17,372 nucleotides of DNA from an uncultured Lachnospiraceae bacterium. Lineage in GTDB: Bacteria; Bacillota; Clostridia; Lachnospirales; Lachnospiraceae. Below the pieces are notes generated by a model. It was not told the origin of the DNA. It saw only the letters and a program-made list of their open reading frames with translations, and searched no databases. The translations under genes and the position numbers were made by a program. Shown here piece by piece: positions 6,038 to 13,680 of this stretch (the stretch's first letter is position 1; each line of letters starts with the position of its first letter). The stretch lies in the NCBI GenBank assembly GCA_910588775.1, contig CAJURH010000042.1, positions 1-17,372 on the forward strand. The letters run 5' to 3'.

Positions 6038-6943
6038 CTACAATAAACGCTTCTGCCCCGTCAAAAATATGCGCATTGCCTGTTTCTGATTTTCAATTAT
6101 CACCTGCCGATGGACGCCCCCATATTCGCCGTCCAAAGTCCAGGGCATGGATTCAGGGGATATTATGACAATTTTACTTGCCTTAAAAGAATGAATCATA
6201 TCCGTTCTGTCCTCCGCCATCAACAGAGAAGTGATAATTTCATTCATTTCCAATGGATTTTTGGGCTTGCGGATGAGCGTCACCTCGAACAAACCATCGT
6301 TCATGTCTACATTCTTTCCAGTCAAATGCTTAAATCCCCCCACAGAGCGGGAATTGGTAATCATCCCATAGATAAAATCCCCTTCCAACTCTCTATCCTC
6401 CGCCTGAATCTCACAATGATAAGATTTTATATCCAACAGGCGTTTAACTCCTTCCAGGACATAAGCTACATGCCCCAATATATTTTTCAAATCCTGATTT
6501 GTTTCGTACGCCACATCCGTGAATAAACCAAAAGCTGCAATGTATACAAAAGAATCATCATTAAAACGTCCTACATCGCAGCGATAAATATCCCCTTGGG
6601 CGATAGCCTCCGCAGCTTTAATCATATCTTTTGGTATAAACAAACTATTTGCAAAATCATTGGTGCTGCCCGCAGGTATGTAGCCTATGGGTATTTGGCT
6701 ACCACAGGCCATCAGTCCCGAAACCACCTCATCCAATGTGCCGTCACCACCGCTGCAAACCACCATATCCACTTGAGACTCATATTCAATGACCCGTTCA
6801 TAACCATCTCCCTTTGCCTGCGTTGGATACACGATTGTTTCATACCCGGCTTTTACGAAAATATCAACTATATCGGCTAACTTGGTTTTCAGCAACCCCT
6901 TTCCCGCTCTGGGGTTATATAAAAAGAATAATTTTTTAGCCAT
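6038..6943 (-). CDS. dagK: Diacylglycerol/lipid kinase (DagK/YegS family)
   Basis: A 301-residue soluble or membrane-associated kinase that phosphorylates diacylglycerol or a related lipid with ATP, returning it to phospholipid synthesis. Seen: N-terminal FLYNPRAGKG (7-16), the nucleotide-binding SGGDGT (64-69), PAGSTNDFA (90-98), and in the C-terminal beta-sandwich the conserved NVDMNDGLFEV followed by WTLDGEY. Length fits the DAGK_cat family. The ATG at 6943 is preferred over an upstream in-frame start at 6976, because AAGGAGG lies 7 nt before it and the family begins with K-K-hydrophobic residues. It follows pepP in the same direction after 77 nt and probably shares its transcript. The exact lipid substrate (diacylglycerol, undecaprenol or other) cannot be read from the sequence. 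Confidence 0.88.
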   Translation of the reverse strand: MAKKLFFLYNPRAGKGLLKTKLADIVDIFVKAGYETIVYPTQAKGDGYERVIEYESQVDMVVCSGGDGTLDEVVSGLMACGSQIPIGYIPAGSTNDFANSLFIPKDMIKAAEAIAQGDIYRCDVGRFNDDSFVYIAAFGLFTDVAYETNQDLKNILGHVAYVLEGVKRLLDIKSYHCEIQAEDRELEGDFIYGMITNSRSVGGFKHLTGKNVDMNDGLFEVTLIRKPKNPLEMNEIITSLLMAEDRTDMIHSFKASKIVIISPESMPWTLDGEYGGVHRQVIIENQKQAMRIFLTGQKRLL

Positions 6944-7020
6944 ATGCGATCCTCCTTGTCCCGAAGCGTATTCCAAAACTCATGCCAGCCACGCTCCAGA
7001 ACTTAACCCCACGAACATTT

Positions 7021-8265
7021 TTAACATTTTGCCATGAAAGCTTCTATCTCTTCCACCGTTTTCGGAATGTCTCCCGACAAAACCTGACAGCCATCGCTGG
7101 TAACCAGAATCGTGTCCTCTATGCGGATGCCAATGCCCAATTCCTGAAAATACAAACCTGGCTCCAATGTAAACATCATATCCACCTCCAGCGGAGCATA
7201 TTCGTCTCCCACATCATGGGTATACAAACCAATATAATGCCCGGAACCATGATAATAATAACGGGAAATCTCCTCTTTTTCCTGAATTATCCCCAGTTTA
7301 AGCAACTCTTCTGCCATAACGTCTTTGCTGATATTTTGTAATTCGTTCTTAGGCTGTCCTGGCCTGGTTCTGGCAATAGCCGCCTCAAGTCCCTTCAACA
7401 CCACTTCGTAAAGCTCCTTTTGCTGTTGGGTGAATTTCCCACTAACCGGATACGTGCGGCTCACATCAGAAGCATAATGCCCCCATTCAGCGCCCAGGTC
7501 AAACAAGATCAGATCTCCCTCTTGCATTTTTCGGTCATTAGACACATAGTGAAGCACACAGGCGTTGGGGCCAGAAGCTGCAATAGTGGGAAAGGCATGC
7601 GCCGCATTGTGGCTTTTCAATACAAAGTCAAAATACGCTTCCGCCTGACATTCATACATACCAGGATTCAGATTTCCCAGCATATGTCTGACCCCTTCGC
7701 TGGTTATCCTGCATGCCTCCCTGTGCAGGGCAATTTCCTCAGGACATTTCACCTGACGCATTAGACTCATTTGCTGAAATGTATTATGCATGTGCATGTA
7801 TGGATAAGAGGATTGGATTTTGGCCGCAAACTGCTGAGCCGGATTTTGATGAAATCCTTCCTCCCAATTTGCAATATCCACATAAATATTCTCAATTAAA
7901 TTTTTCCTGCCAAAAAGAGGAATGCTGCTTATAAATTTTTCCAAGTATTCCACTTGCGCGATTCCCGTCTCTGCGCGAACACTTTCTTTTGTATAGGAAA
8001 TTCCTTCCCATCGCTGCTTTTTCTCATCCGGATGATCGATAAAGAGAATCTCCTGATAATTTCCCCGCTCTTTCACAGCCATAAAGATTGCCTTTGGTTG
8101 TTCAAAGCCTGTCAAATAATAGAAATTCGCATAAGGAGTGAAAGGAAACATTTGATCCCCTCTATCCTCTTTTTGTTCTCCTGAAAAAACAAACCCAATG
8201 GAATTATCCTTCAATAATTCCTGATATAGCTGCCTCCTACTCCTGTGAAATTCCTGACTAATCAT
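7021..8265 (-). CDS. pepP: Xaa-Pro aminopeptidase, M24B family
   Basis: A 414-residue cytoplasmic dimetal peptidase that removes an N-terminal residue preceding proline. Residues 1-130 form the AMP_N (aminopeptidase P N-terminal) domain, with FYYLTGFEQP and WEG. Residues about 180-400 form the pita-bread fold with all five metal ligands: D256 (FDLGAE) and D267 (SDVSRTY), H343 (GSGHYIG), E368 (TLEPG) and E383 (RIED). H239 supports catalysis. The upstream in-frame ATG at 8292 lacks a ribosome binding site, while the ATG at 8265 follows AGGAGAGG, so 8265 is chosen. The gene lies just after the rplQ terminator and I see no clear promoter in the 66-nt gap, so it may depend on readthrough or on a promoter inside rplQ. 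Confidence 0.92.
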   Translation of the reverse strand: MISQEFHRSRRQLYQELLKDNSIGFVFSGEQKEDRGDQMFPFTPYANFYYLTGFEQPKAIFMAVKERGNYQEILFIDHPDEKKQRWEGISYTKESVRAETGIAQVEYLEKFISSIPLFGRKNLIENIYVDIANWEEGFHQNPAQQFAAKIQSSYPYMHMHNTFQQMSLMRQVKCPEEIALHREACRITSEGVRHMLGNLNPGMYECQAEAYFDFVLKSHNAAHAFPTIAASGPNACVLHYVSNDRKMQEGDLILFDLGAEWGHYASDVSRTYPVSGKFTQQQKELYEVVLKGLEAAIARTRPGQPKNELQNISKDVMAEELLKLGIIQEKEEISRYYYHGSGHYIGLYTHDVGDEYAPLEVDMMFTLEPGLYFQELGIGIRIEDTILVTSDGCQVLSGDIPKTVEEIEAFMAKC

Positions 8266-8290
8266 ACTGCCTCTCCTCTTCTTATAAGTC

Positions 8291-8318
8291 AAAAAGGAAC
8301 GCAGCTACGCCGCGTCCC
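8291..8318 (-). terminator. Terminator at the end of the alpha operon
   Basis: On the minus strand, GGGACGC (8318-8312) pairs with GCGTTCC (8302-8296) around a 9-nt loop and is followed by T5 (8295-8291). It lies 14 nt after the rplQ stop and ends the ribosomal gene cluster. The short T-run suggests termination may be partial. Confidence 0.75.
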
Positions 8319-8331
8319 AAATCTTCCTAAC

Positions 8332-8868
8332 TTACACCAGCTCCAACAAAACTTCCATAGCAGCGTCACCTTTTCTGGGGCCAATCTTGATGATGCGTGT
8401 ATATCCACCATTACGTCCTTCATACTTCGGCGCTACTTCTGTAAACATTTTTTCTGCCATGTCTACTTGCTTTGTATTCTTTTTTCTTCCAGCCCCTTCT
8501 GTAGGAACTTCTTTTACTGGATAAAATACTTTCATCATCTGTCTTCTGGCATGAAGCCTGGAAGGAGAGTCTTTCTTAATCTCTTTTTGCACTTCTTCGT
8601 AAACAGTCACTTTTTTGCCGTCTACCACCTGTTTTTCTCTCTTGCCTTCCGCATTTTTCTTGGCAACTTTTGCAGTCACAGTAACCATCTCATAGTTGTC
8701 TTTCTCTTTAACAGCCAGCGCAATCAAACCCTCTGCAATTTTACGAACTTCTTTCGCTTTGCATTCAGTAGTAATGATCTTGCCATGATATAACAAGTTT
8801 GTCACCTGATTCCGCAACAAAGCTTTTCTCTGACTGGATGTTCTACCTAATTTTCTATATTTCGCCAT
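8332..8868 (-). CDS. rplQ: 50S ribosomal protein L17 (long clostridial form)
   Basis: A 178-residue L17 that binds 23S rRNA near the peptide exit tunnel. The N-terminus MAKYRKLGRTSSQRKALLRN and the C-terminal GGYTRIIKIGPRKGDAAMEVLLELV are diagnostic. Between them (about residues 75-130) is a lysine-rich insertion relative to E. coli L17 (about 127 residues), as seen in Lachnospiraceae. The ATG at 8868 is used because GGAGG lies 7-8 nt upstream and the family begins M-A-K/H-Y-R-K-L; an in-frame ATG at 8883 lies upstream of that site. Last gene of the alpha operon, 77 nt after rpoA. Confidence 0.97.
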   Translation of the reverse strand: MAKYRKLGRTSSQRKALLRNQVTNLLYHGKIITTECKAKEVRKIAEGLIALAVKEKDNYEMVTVTAKVAKKNAEGKREKQVVDGKKVTVYEEVQKEIKKDSPSRLHARRQMMKVFYPVKEVPTEGAGRKKNTKQVDMAEKMFTEVAPKYEGRNGGYTRIIKIGPRKGDAAMEVLLELV

Positions 8869-8885
8869 TTTCAAATCCTCCATCT

Positions 8886-8938
8886 GTGGGACAGCATACC
8901 ACGCTCGTCGGTCTTACTGGTATGTGTCAGGCATCCAC
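8886..8938 (-). promoter_or_regulatory. Imperfect hairpin between rpoA and rplQ
   Basis: GTGG/CCAC (8886-8889 and 8935-8938) closes an imperfect stem whose inner part is ATACCA/TGGTAT (8896-8901 and 8918-8923). It fills most of the 77-nt gap and ends about 5 nt before the rplQ ribosome binding site. It has no T-run, so it is not a terminator; RNA processing or control of L17 translation is possible but unproven. Confidence 0.3.
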
Positions 8939-8945
8939 TGTGTTT

Positions 8946-9905
8946 TTACTCTTCCGCAGGCTGAAGCTGCAGACCGAGTTCCTTTAATTTTGCCAAAACT
9001 TCTTCCAATGATTTGCGGCCCAGGTTACGGACCTTCATCATATCATCCGATGTACGATTGCACAACTCTTCCACTGTGTTAATTCCTGCCCTTTTTAGAC
9101 AGTTATAAGAACGCACAGACAATTCCAATTCGTCGATGCTCATCTCCAGCACCTTTTCCTTTTCATTGTCCTCTTTTTCAATCATGACTTCCGCTGTTTT
9201 GGCATTCTCGGACAAATCAATAAACAGGCTCAAATGTTCGCTAAGTACTTTTGCTGCCAAGCTTACTGCCTCATCCGGGTCCAATGTACCATTTGTGTAT
9301 ACATCAAGGGTTAATTTATCAAAATCTGTAATCTGACCAACACGAGTATTCTCTACTGTTAAGTTCACACGCTCTACTGGTGTATAGATGGAATCGATGG
9401 CAATGACTCCAATGGGCATATCATCTGTCTTTCCCTTCTCGGAACTTACATAGCCTCTGCCCTTTGTAATAGTCAATTCCATGACCAGCCTGCAGTCTTT
9501 GCCGCCGTTTAAAGTGGCAATCACCAGATCGGGATTCATGATCTCAATATCCTGATCCACCTGGATATCTGCAGCAGTCACTACTCCTTTTCCTTCACAC
9601 TCCACATAGGCAACCTTTGGTTCATTATCCGTACTTCTGTTCCGGATTGCGAGGCTCTTCAGGTTCATGATGATTTCCGTCACGTCTTCCTTTACGCCAG
9701 GGATCGAACTGAATTCATGAAGCACCCCGTCGATCTTTACCTGACTGACCGCAGCCCCTGGCAAAGAGGAGAGCATGATGCGCCTGAGCGAATTTCCCAA
9801 AGTAGTCCCATATCCTCTCTCCAAAGGTTCCACTACAAATCTGCCGTATTTTTTATCTTCGGAAATATCCGTAATTTCAATCTTAGGCTTATTAAAATCA
9901 AACAC
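8946..9905 (-). CDS. rpoA: DNA-directed RNA polymerase alpha subunit
   Basis: A 319-residue alpha subunit. The N-terminal assembly domain (about 1-230) shows RFVVEPLERGYGTTLGNSLRR and LSSLPGAAVSQVKIDGV, which drive dimerisation and beta/beta' assembly. After an acidic linker (EKEDNEKEKV), the C-terminal domain (about 250-319) carries the helix-hairpin-helix IDELELSVRSYNCLKRAGI and VRNLGRKSLEEV, which contact UP-element DNA and activators. The length is normal and no key block is missing. It follows rpsD by 28 nt within the alpha operon, with AGGAGG before the ATG. Confidence 0.99.
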   Translation of the reverse strand: MFDFNKPKIEITDISEDKKYGRFVVEPLERGYGTTLGNSLRRIMLSSLPGAAVSQVKIDGVLHEFSSIPGVKEDVTEIIMNLKSLAIRNRSTDNEPKVAYVECEGKGVVTAADIQVDQDIEIMNPDLVIATLNGGKDCRLVMELTITKGRGYVSSEKGKTDDMPIGVIAIDSIYTPVERVNLTVENTRVGQITDFDKLTLDVYTNGTLDPDEAVSLAAKVLSEHLSLFIDLSENAKTAEVMIEKEDNEKEKVLEMSIDELELSVRSYNCLKRAGINTVEELCNRTSDDMMKVRNLGRKSLEEVLAKLKELGLQLQPAEE

Positions 9906-9933
9906 TATAAGACACCTCCTTGGGTGTTACCTA

Positions 9934-10527
9934 TTATTTAGAGTATAACTCGACGATAAGCATCTCGTTCACAGGAACGTCGATAGCTTCTCTTGAAGGA
10001 AGTTCCTTAACAACTCCCTTTAAGGATTCCTGGTCAGAATCCAACCATTCCGGCACTAACCTTCCTCCGGTTATCTCCAGAACTTCTTTATATCTGGCAG
10101 ATCCTTTACAGCTTTCTTTAATCTCAATTACATCGCCTGCCTTTATAAGAAAAGAAGGAATGTTCACCACTCTGCCATTTACAGTCACATGCTTATGACC
10201 TACAATCTGTCTGGCTTCTCTTCTTGTGCGCGCAAAGCCAAGACGGAAGATTACGTTGTCCAGTCTGCGCTCCAGAAGAGTCATCAGATTGGCGCCGGTC
10301 ATGCCCTGCATTTTATCTGCTTTTTTATAATAATTGCGGAAGGGTTTTTCCAATACACCGTAAATAAATTTTGCTTTCTGTTTCTCACGAAGCTGAAGGC
10401 CATACTCAGATATTTTGCGGTTGGCCCTGTGTAACTGCCGTGTTGATTTTTTATTGATTCCCAAATATATGGGGTCTAAATCCAAAGACCTGCATCTTTT
10501 CAATACTGGCACTCGATTTATTGCCAT
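9934..10527 (-). CDS. rpsD: 30S ribosomal protein S4
   Basis: A 197-residue S4, a primary 16S rRNA binder that nucleates 30S assembly. Seen: the N-terminal region MAINRVPVLKRCRSLDLDP, then MTLLERRLDNVIFRLGFA and the S4 RNA-binding domain RREARQIVGHKHVTVNGRVVNIPSF (about 99-123). Only one cysteine lies in the N-terminal domain, so this is the zinc-free form. Known: in E. coli S4 represses the alpha operon by binding RNA upstream of rpsM, and in Bacillus it binds its own leader. Here the rpsD leader is only 54 nt, while a large structured stretch sits upstream of rpsM. Confidence 0.99.
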   Translation of the reverse strand: MAINRVPVLKRCRSLDLDPIYLGINKKSTRQLHRANRKISEYGLQLREKQKAKFIYGVLEKPFRNYYKKADKMQGMTGANLMTLLERRLDNVIFRLGFARTRREARQIVGHKHVTVNGRVVNIPSFLIKAGDVIEIKESCKGSARYKEVLEITGGRLVPEWLDSDQESLKGVVKELPSREAIDVPVNEMLIVELYSK

Positions 10528-10581
10528 GCTTAGCTACCTCCTATTAACTTCTCACTGCTTTTCCAATAATAGTAGACGAAT

Positions 10582-10974
10582 CTATACTCTTCGACGTTTC
10601 GGTGGACGGCAACCATTGTGGGGAACAGGGGTCACGTCGCGGATGCTGGTAACATTCAGACCGCATGCCTGCAGGGCGCGAATTGCAGCTTCCCTACCGG
10701 AACCAGGCCCTTTCACCATTACATCCACAGTTTTCAGACCATGCACCAAAGCAGCCTTCGCAGCCGTTTCCGCCGCCATCTGCGCTGCATAGGGAGTAGA
10801 TTTCCTTGAACCCTTAAATCCCAGGCCGCCGGCGCTTGCCCATGAAAGAGCGTTTCCTTCCGTATCCGTCAAAGTAACAATGGTGTTGTTAAAAGATGAC
10901 TGGATATGTGCCTGTCCTCGTTCAACGTTCTTCTTGACACGACGTTTTGTCGTTTTCTTTGTCGCTTTTGCCAT
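10582..10974 (-). CDS. rpsK: 30S ribosomal protein S11
   Basis: A 130-residue S11, part of the 30S platform next to the mRNA exit. Diagnostic blocks are HIQSSFNNTIVTLTD, SWASAGGLGFKGSRKSTPYAAQ, VKGPGSGREAAIRAL and the basic C-terminus PHNGCRPPKRRRV. The length is standard. It is separated from rpsM and rpsD by 54 nt each, wider than most gaps in this cluster but without a clear terminator or promoter. Confidence 0.99.
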   Translation of the reverse strand: MAKATKKTTKRRVKKNVERGQAHIQSSFNNTIVTLTDTEGNALSWASAGGLGFKGSRKSTPYAAQMAAETAAKAALVHGLKTVDVMVKGPGSGREAAIRALQACGLNVTSIRDVTPVPHNGCRPPKRRRV

Positions 10975-11028
10975 TTAAACTAACCTACACTTTCTATACA
11001 TTCTCTCATATTAACAGTTATAGCTTTT

Positions 11029-11397
11029 TTATTTTTTCTTATTTGCAACCGTTCTCTTAGGACCTTTACGTGTTCTGGCGTTTGTCTTGGTGTTCTGTCC
11101 CCGAACAGGCAGCCCCTTTCTATGACGGATGCCTCTGTAGCATCCAATCTCTTGAAGCCGCTTGATGTTCATGGCAATTTCCCTGCGCAAATCACCTTCC
11201 ACAATACAGTTTTCTTCCATCACTTCACGTATCTTATTGACCTCTTCGTCTGTCAGATCCCTGACACGAGTATCCGGGTTCACCCCAGCTTTCTTAAGCA
11301 ACATGTTTGAAGTAGATCTGCCGATTCCATAAATATAGGTCAGACCAATCTCTACACGTTTGTCCCTTGGTAAGTCCACACCAGCTATACGAGCCAT
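11029..11397 (-). CDS. rpsM: 30S ribosomal protein S13
   Basis: A 122-residue S13 from the head of the small subunit, contacting the P-site tRNA and bridging to the large subunit. Seen: MARIAGVDLPRDKRVEIGLTYIYGIGR, the helix-two-turn-helix region, and C-terminal HRKGLPVRGQNTKTNARTRKGP, which reaches toward tRNA. TAGGAGGAAATT provides the ribosome binding site. It is the first gene after the unusual 349-nt structured gap that separates it from rpmJ. Confidence 0.99.
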   Translation of the reverse strand: MARIAGVDLPRDKRVEIGLTYIYGIGRSTSNMLLKKAGVNPDTRVRDLTDEEVNKIREVMEENCIVEGDLRREIAMNIKRLQEIGCYRGIRHRKGLPVRGQNTKTNARTRKGPKRTVANKKK

Positions 11398-11746
11398 AGA
11401 ATTTCCTCCTAAATCTTTCTCTTAACAAGAATCAAAAACTAATAAATTTTCCTAACTGGGGCGCCAGACAAGCGCCCAGCCGCATTTAAATACACGCAGC
11501 CTTTCCGGGAATATCCCGGTATTAGGCGTATGAATGTGAAGACTGTTCATTCCCGCGAGCAATGGGCCAATCGCCATGACTGCATGGGCATTTGGCGAAT
11601 GTCGCGGGTGTCATATGCAGGGCACATGACCGCTGTTCGCATGGCAGCGCTTTTACCAAACACCGCGTACACATTATATAAACAGCAGAACAACACACCC
11701 GGGTGGTTCCTACTGCTGCGTTTAAACTTTGAAAATTTGTAACGCT
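11398..11746 (-). ncRNA. Structured non-coding stretch between rpmJ and rpsM, candidate regulatory RNA
   Basis: A 349-nt gap where most Firmicutes have a few bases. I see no supported gene. In transcript order there is: CAGCAG/CTGCTG with a cacccgggtg palindrome in its loop (11718-11683); a stem of GTCATGTG against CATATGAC (11630-11610) extended by GCGAA/TTCGC (11640-11595); an overlapping, incompatible structure closed by CCCGCGA/TCGCGGG (11608-11552) with inner stems GCCAA/TTGGC and CATG/CATG; CCGGG/CCCGG (11519-11505); and CTGGGCGC against GCGCCCCAG (11479-11456). The two central structures share bases, so the RNA can be bistable. No strong internal promoter was found. It could be an autoregulatory ribosomal-protein leader or an inserted repeat element. 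Confidence 0.45.
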
Positions 11747-11860
11747 TCAGCCTTGCCTTTGCTTATGCTTGGGATTTTCACAGATGACCCTGATTCTTCC
11801 CTTTCTCTTGATAATCTTGCATTTATCGCAAATGGGTTTTACAGATGATCTTACTTTCAC
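11747..11860 (-). CDS. rpmJ: 50S ribosomal protein L36
   Basis: A 37-residue L36 starting with GTG at 11860; AAGGAGG lies 7 nt upstream (11874-11868). Its sequence begins (M)KVRSSVKPICDKCK, contains RKGRIRVICENPKHKQRQG, and carries the zinc ligands C11, C14, C27 and H32 of the zinc-bearing (C+) form. It completes the large subunit near the base of the L7/L12 stalk. It has a good promoter just upstream, inside the infA-rpmJ gap, and is followed by the long structured stretch before rpsM. Confidence 0.96.
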   Translation of the reverse strand: MKVRSSVKPICDKCKIIKRKGRIRVICENPKHKQRQG

Positions 11861-11922
11861 TGGAAATCCTCCTTCCGTTATCAAATCTGCCGCTTTGTGC
11901 AAAACACAAAAGTTCGTCTAAT

Positions 11923-11951
11923 ATTGTATCAAAATATATTCCATTATGCAA
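11923..11951 (-). promoter_or_regulatory. Internal promoter between infA and rpmJ
   Basis: On the minus strand, TTGCAT (11951-11946), a 17-nt spacer and TACAAT (11928-11923). The predicted start near 11916 precedes a small hairpin TTTGTG/CACAAA and the rpmJ ribosome binding site. It would let rpmJ and the alpha-operon genes be transcribed separately from the upstream spc genes. Confidence 0.65.
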
Positions 11952-11958
11952 GCATTTT

Positions 11959-12177
11959 TTATTTATCTCTCCATATAATCCGTCCCTTTGACAAATCGTA
12001 GGGAGAAAGCTCAATGGTAACTTTATCACCAGGCAAAATACGTATGAAATTCATGCGCAGCTTTCCACTAATATGGGCCAACACCACATGTTTGTTCTCC
12101 AACTGCACTTTAAACATGGCATTGGGCAGCTTCTCTAGCACAATACCTTCTACTTCGATTACATCTGCTTTCGACAT
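11959..12177 (-). CDS. infA: Translation initiation factor IF-1
   Basis: A 72-residue IF-1, a single OB-fold (S1-like) domain that occupies the 30S A site during initiation. Seen: MSKADVIEVEGIVLEKLPNAMFKVQLENKH, HISGKLRMNFIRILPGDKV and SPYDLSKGRI. The length is exactly typical. TAGGAGG lies 6-7 nt before the ATG, and the gene begins 16 nt after map. A promoter for the next genes begins 8 nt past its stop. Confidence 0.99.
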   Translation of the reverse strand: MSKADVIEVEGIVLEKLPNAMFKVQLENKHVVLAHISGKLRMNFIRILPGDKVTIELSPYDLSKGRIIWRDK

Positions 12178-12193
12178 GGAAACCTCCTATGGA

Positions 12194-12958
12194 TTATTCT
12201 AATGATTGCGTTAGTGTTAATATCTCAGGCTCTCCGTCCGTAATTAAAATGGTATTTTCATAATGAGCGGACAAAGATCCGTCTTCTGTCGCTACTGTCC
12301 AGTCATCATCCAGCCACACCACGTCCGCACGTCCTTCATTGATCATTGGCTCAATGGCAAGGGTCATGCCGGCATACAATTTCATTCCCCGCCTTTTCTG
12401 TTTAAAATTAGGTATCTGCGGCTCCTCATGAAGCTTCGTGCCAATTCCATGCCCAACCAGATCTCGCACCACACCATATCCGAAGCTTTCCGCATAGGAA
12501 CCGATGGCGCCAGAAATCTCAAATAGATGTTTCCCCGCTTTCGCGTATTTCAAACCCTCAAAAAAACTCTTTCGCGTCACTTCAATAAGCTGACGGGCCT
12601 CGGCGGAAATCTCTCCTACCCCATAGGTCCTGGCCGCATCCGAATGATAATGTTTATGAATTAAACCTGCATCCAGACTGATAATGTCCCCTTCCTTGAG
12701 TATCCTTTCCTTAGAAGGTATTCCATGAACGACTTCATCATTAATAGAAGTGCAAAAAGAAGCTGGAAATCCATTGTAATTCAAAAAGTTTGGCACACAT
12801 CCCAGGCTTCTAATCATGTCTTCACCTGCTTTGTCAATTTCCCAGGTGGAAACTCCCGGTTTGATCATTTTCGCCAATTCATTGTGCACCTCTTCCAAAA
12901 AGCGCCCGGCTTCCCTCATTAGCTTTATTTCACTTGGTGACTTAATTGATACTGACAT
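12194..12958 (-). CDS. map: Methionine aminopeptidase, type I
   Basis: A 254-residue dimetal enzyme that removes the initiator methionine from new proteins. Type I fold without a zinc-finger extension. Metal ligands visible: D96 (SLDAG), D107 (HSDAART), H170 (VGHGIG), E203 (AIEPM) and E234 (AHYENT), with catalytic H78 (EVVHGIP) and H177. The adk TAG ends only 2 nt before this ATG, and its ribosome binding site (GGAG) lies in the last adk codons, so the two are translationally coupled. It shares the pita-bread fold with the pepP product in this window but is a different M24 subfamily. Confidence 0.98.
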   Translation of the reverse strand: MSVSIKSPSEIKLMREAGRFLEEVHNELAKMIKPGVSTWEIDKAGEDMIRSLGCVPNFLNYNGFPASFCTSINDEVVHGIPSKERILKEGDIISLDAGLIHKHYHSDAARTYGVGEISAEARQLIEVTRKSFFEGLKYAKAGKHLFEISGAIGSYAESFGYGVVRDLVGHGIGTKLHEEPQIPNFKQKRRGMKLYAGMTLAIEPMINEGRADVVWLDDDWTVATEDGSLSAHYENTILITDGEPEILTLTQSLE

Positions 12959-12960
12959 CC

Positions 12961-13605
12961 CTATTCTCCTAAAATTGCCGTAATCTGTGAGAACACTTCA
13001 TCCAAGCCCAGTGTCCCGTCTACTTCTCTCAAGACATTCTTCTGTGCATAATAATCAATCAGAGGCTGTGTCTGCTCATGATAAACTTTCAGACGCTTCT
13101 CCACCGTCTCCGGCTTATCGTCATCGCGAAGAATCAGGTTTTCCCCACAGGAATCACAGATCCCATCTTTTTCCGGCGCTGCATATTGCAGATGATATGT
13201 AGCTCCGCATTTCACACAAGCCCTTCTCCCAGACATTCTCTTTACAATGTTCTCATCCGGGACATCTACGTTGACTGCAAAATCAATTTGACTGCCACTC
13301 TCTTTCAATGCTGCATCCAAGCTCTCTGCCTGGGGAATTGTCCGGGGAAAGCCATCCAAAACATATCCCTTTTGGGCGTCCGGCTCCTGAAACCGATCCA
13401 TAACCAGGCTCACCGTCAGCTCATCGGGAACCAGCATTCCCTGATCCATATAAGATTTCGCTTTTTTTCCAAGCTCGGTTCCGTTCTTAATATTCGCTCG
13501 GAAAATATCTCCTGTGGAAATATGGGGAATTCCATATTTTGCCGCAATCTTCTTCGCCTGCGTTCCTTTTCCTGCCCCTGGCGCCCCCAACATCACGATC
13601 CTCAT
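12961..13605 (-). CDS. adk: Adenylate kinase, zinc-bearing long-lid form
   Basis: A 214-residue enzyme that interconverts ATP + AMP and 2 ADP, keeping nucleotide pools balanced. Seen: P-loop GAPGAGKGT (7-15), AMP-binding STGDIFR (30-36) and DGFPRT (84-89), and a lid with a four-cysteine zinc site C130-X2-C133...C150-X2-C153, typical of Gram-positive Adk. The reading frame extends upstream to 13680, but the ATG at 13605 is chosen because AGGAGGT lies about 10 nt before it and MRIVMLGAPG is the usual beginning. It follows secY by 75 nt, the standard secY-adk-map order. Confidence 0.98.
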   Translation of the reverse strand: MRIVMLGAPGAGKGTQAKKIAAKYGIPHISTGDIFRANIKNGTELGKKAKSYMDQGMLVPDELTVSLVMDRFQEPDAQKGYVLDGFPRTIPQAESLDAALKESGSQIDFAVNVDVPDENIVKRMSGRRACVKCGATYHLQYAAPEKDGICDSCGENLILRDDDKPETVEKRLKVYHEQTQPLIDYYAQKNVLREVDGTLGLDEVFSQITAILGE

Positions 13606-13680
13606 ATTGTTAAAACCTCCTGCCATACAGTAAATATTATCAAAGGCTGCGGTGTTGCCACCACAACCTCCTCTATGCAT

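Noticed and set aside
9934..10527. Zinc-binding (C+) form of S4
   Set aside because: Only one cysteine is present in the N-terminal domain, so the four-ligand zinc site cannot form.
11673..11678. TATAAT on the minus strand inside the rpmJ-rpsM gap as a promoter for rpsM
   Set aside because: The position 17 nt upstream reads CGGGTG, not a -35 box, and there is no extended -10.
11530..11742. A 70-codon plus-strand reading frame inside the rpmJ-rpsM gap
   Set aside because: It runs antisense through the inverted repeats, has no ribosome binding site or recognisable composition, and its low-complexity match to hairpin arms explains it better as chance.
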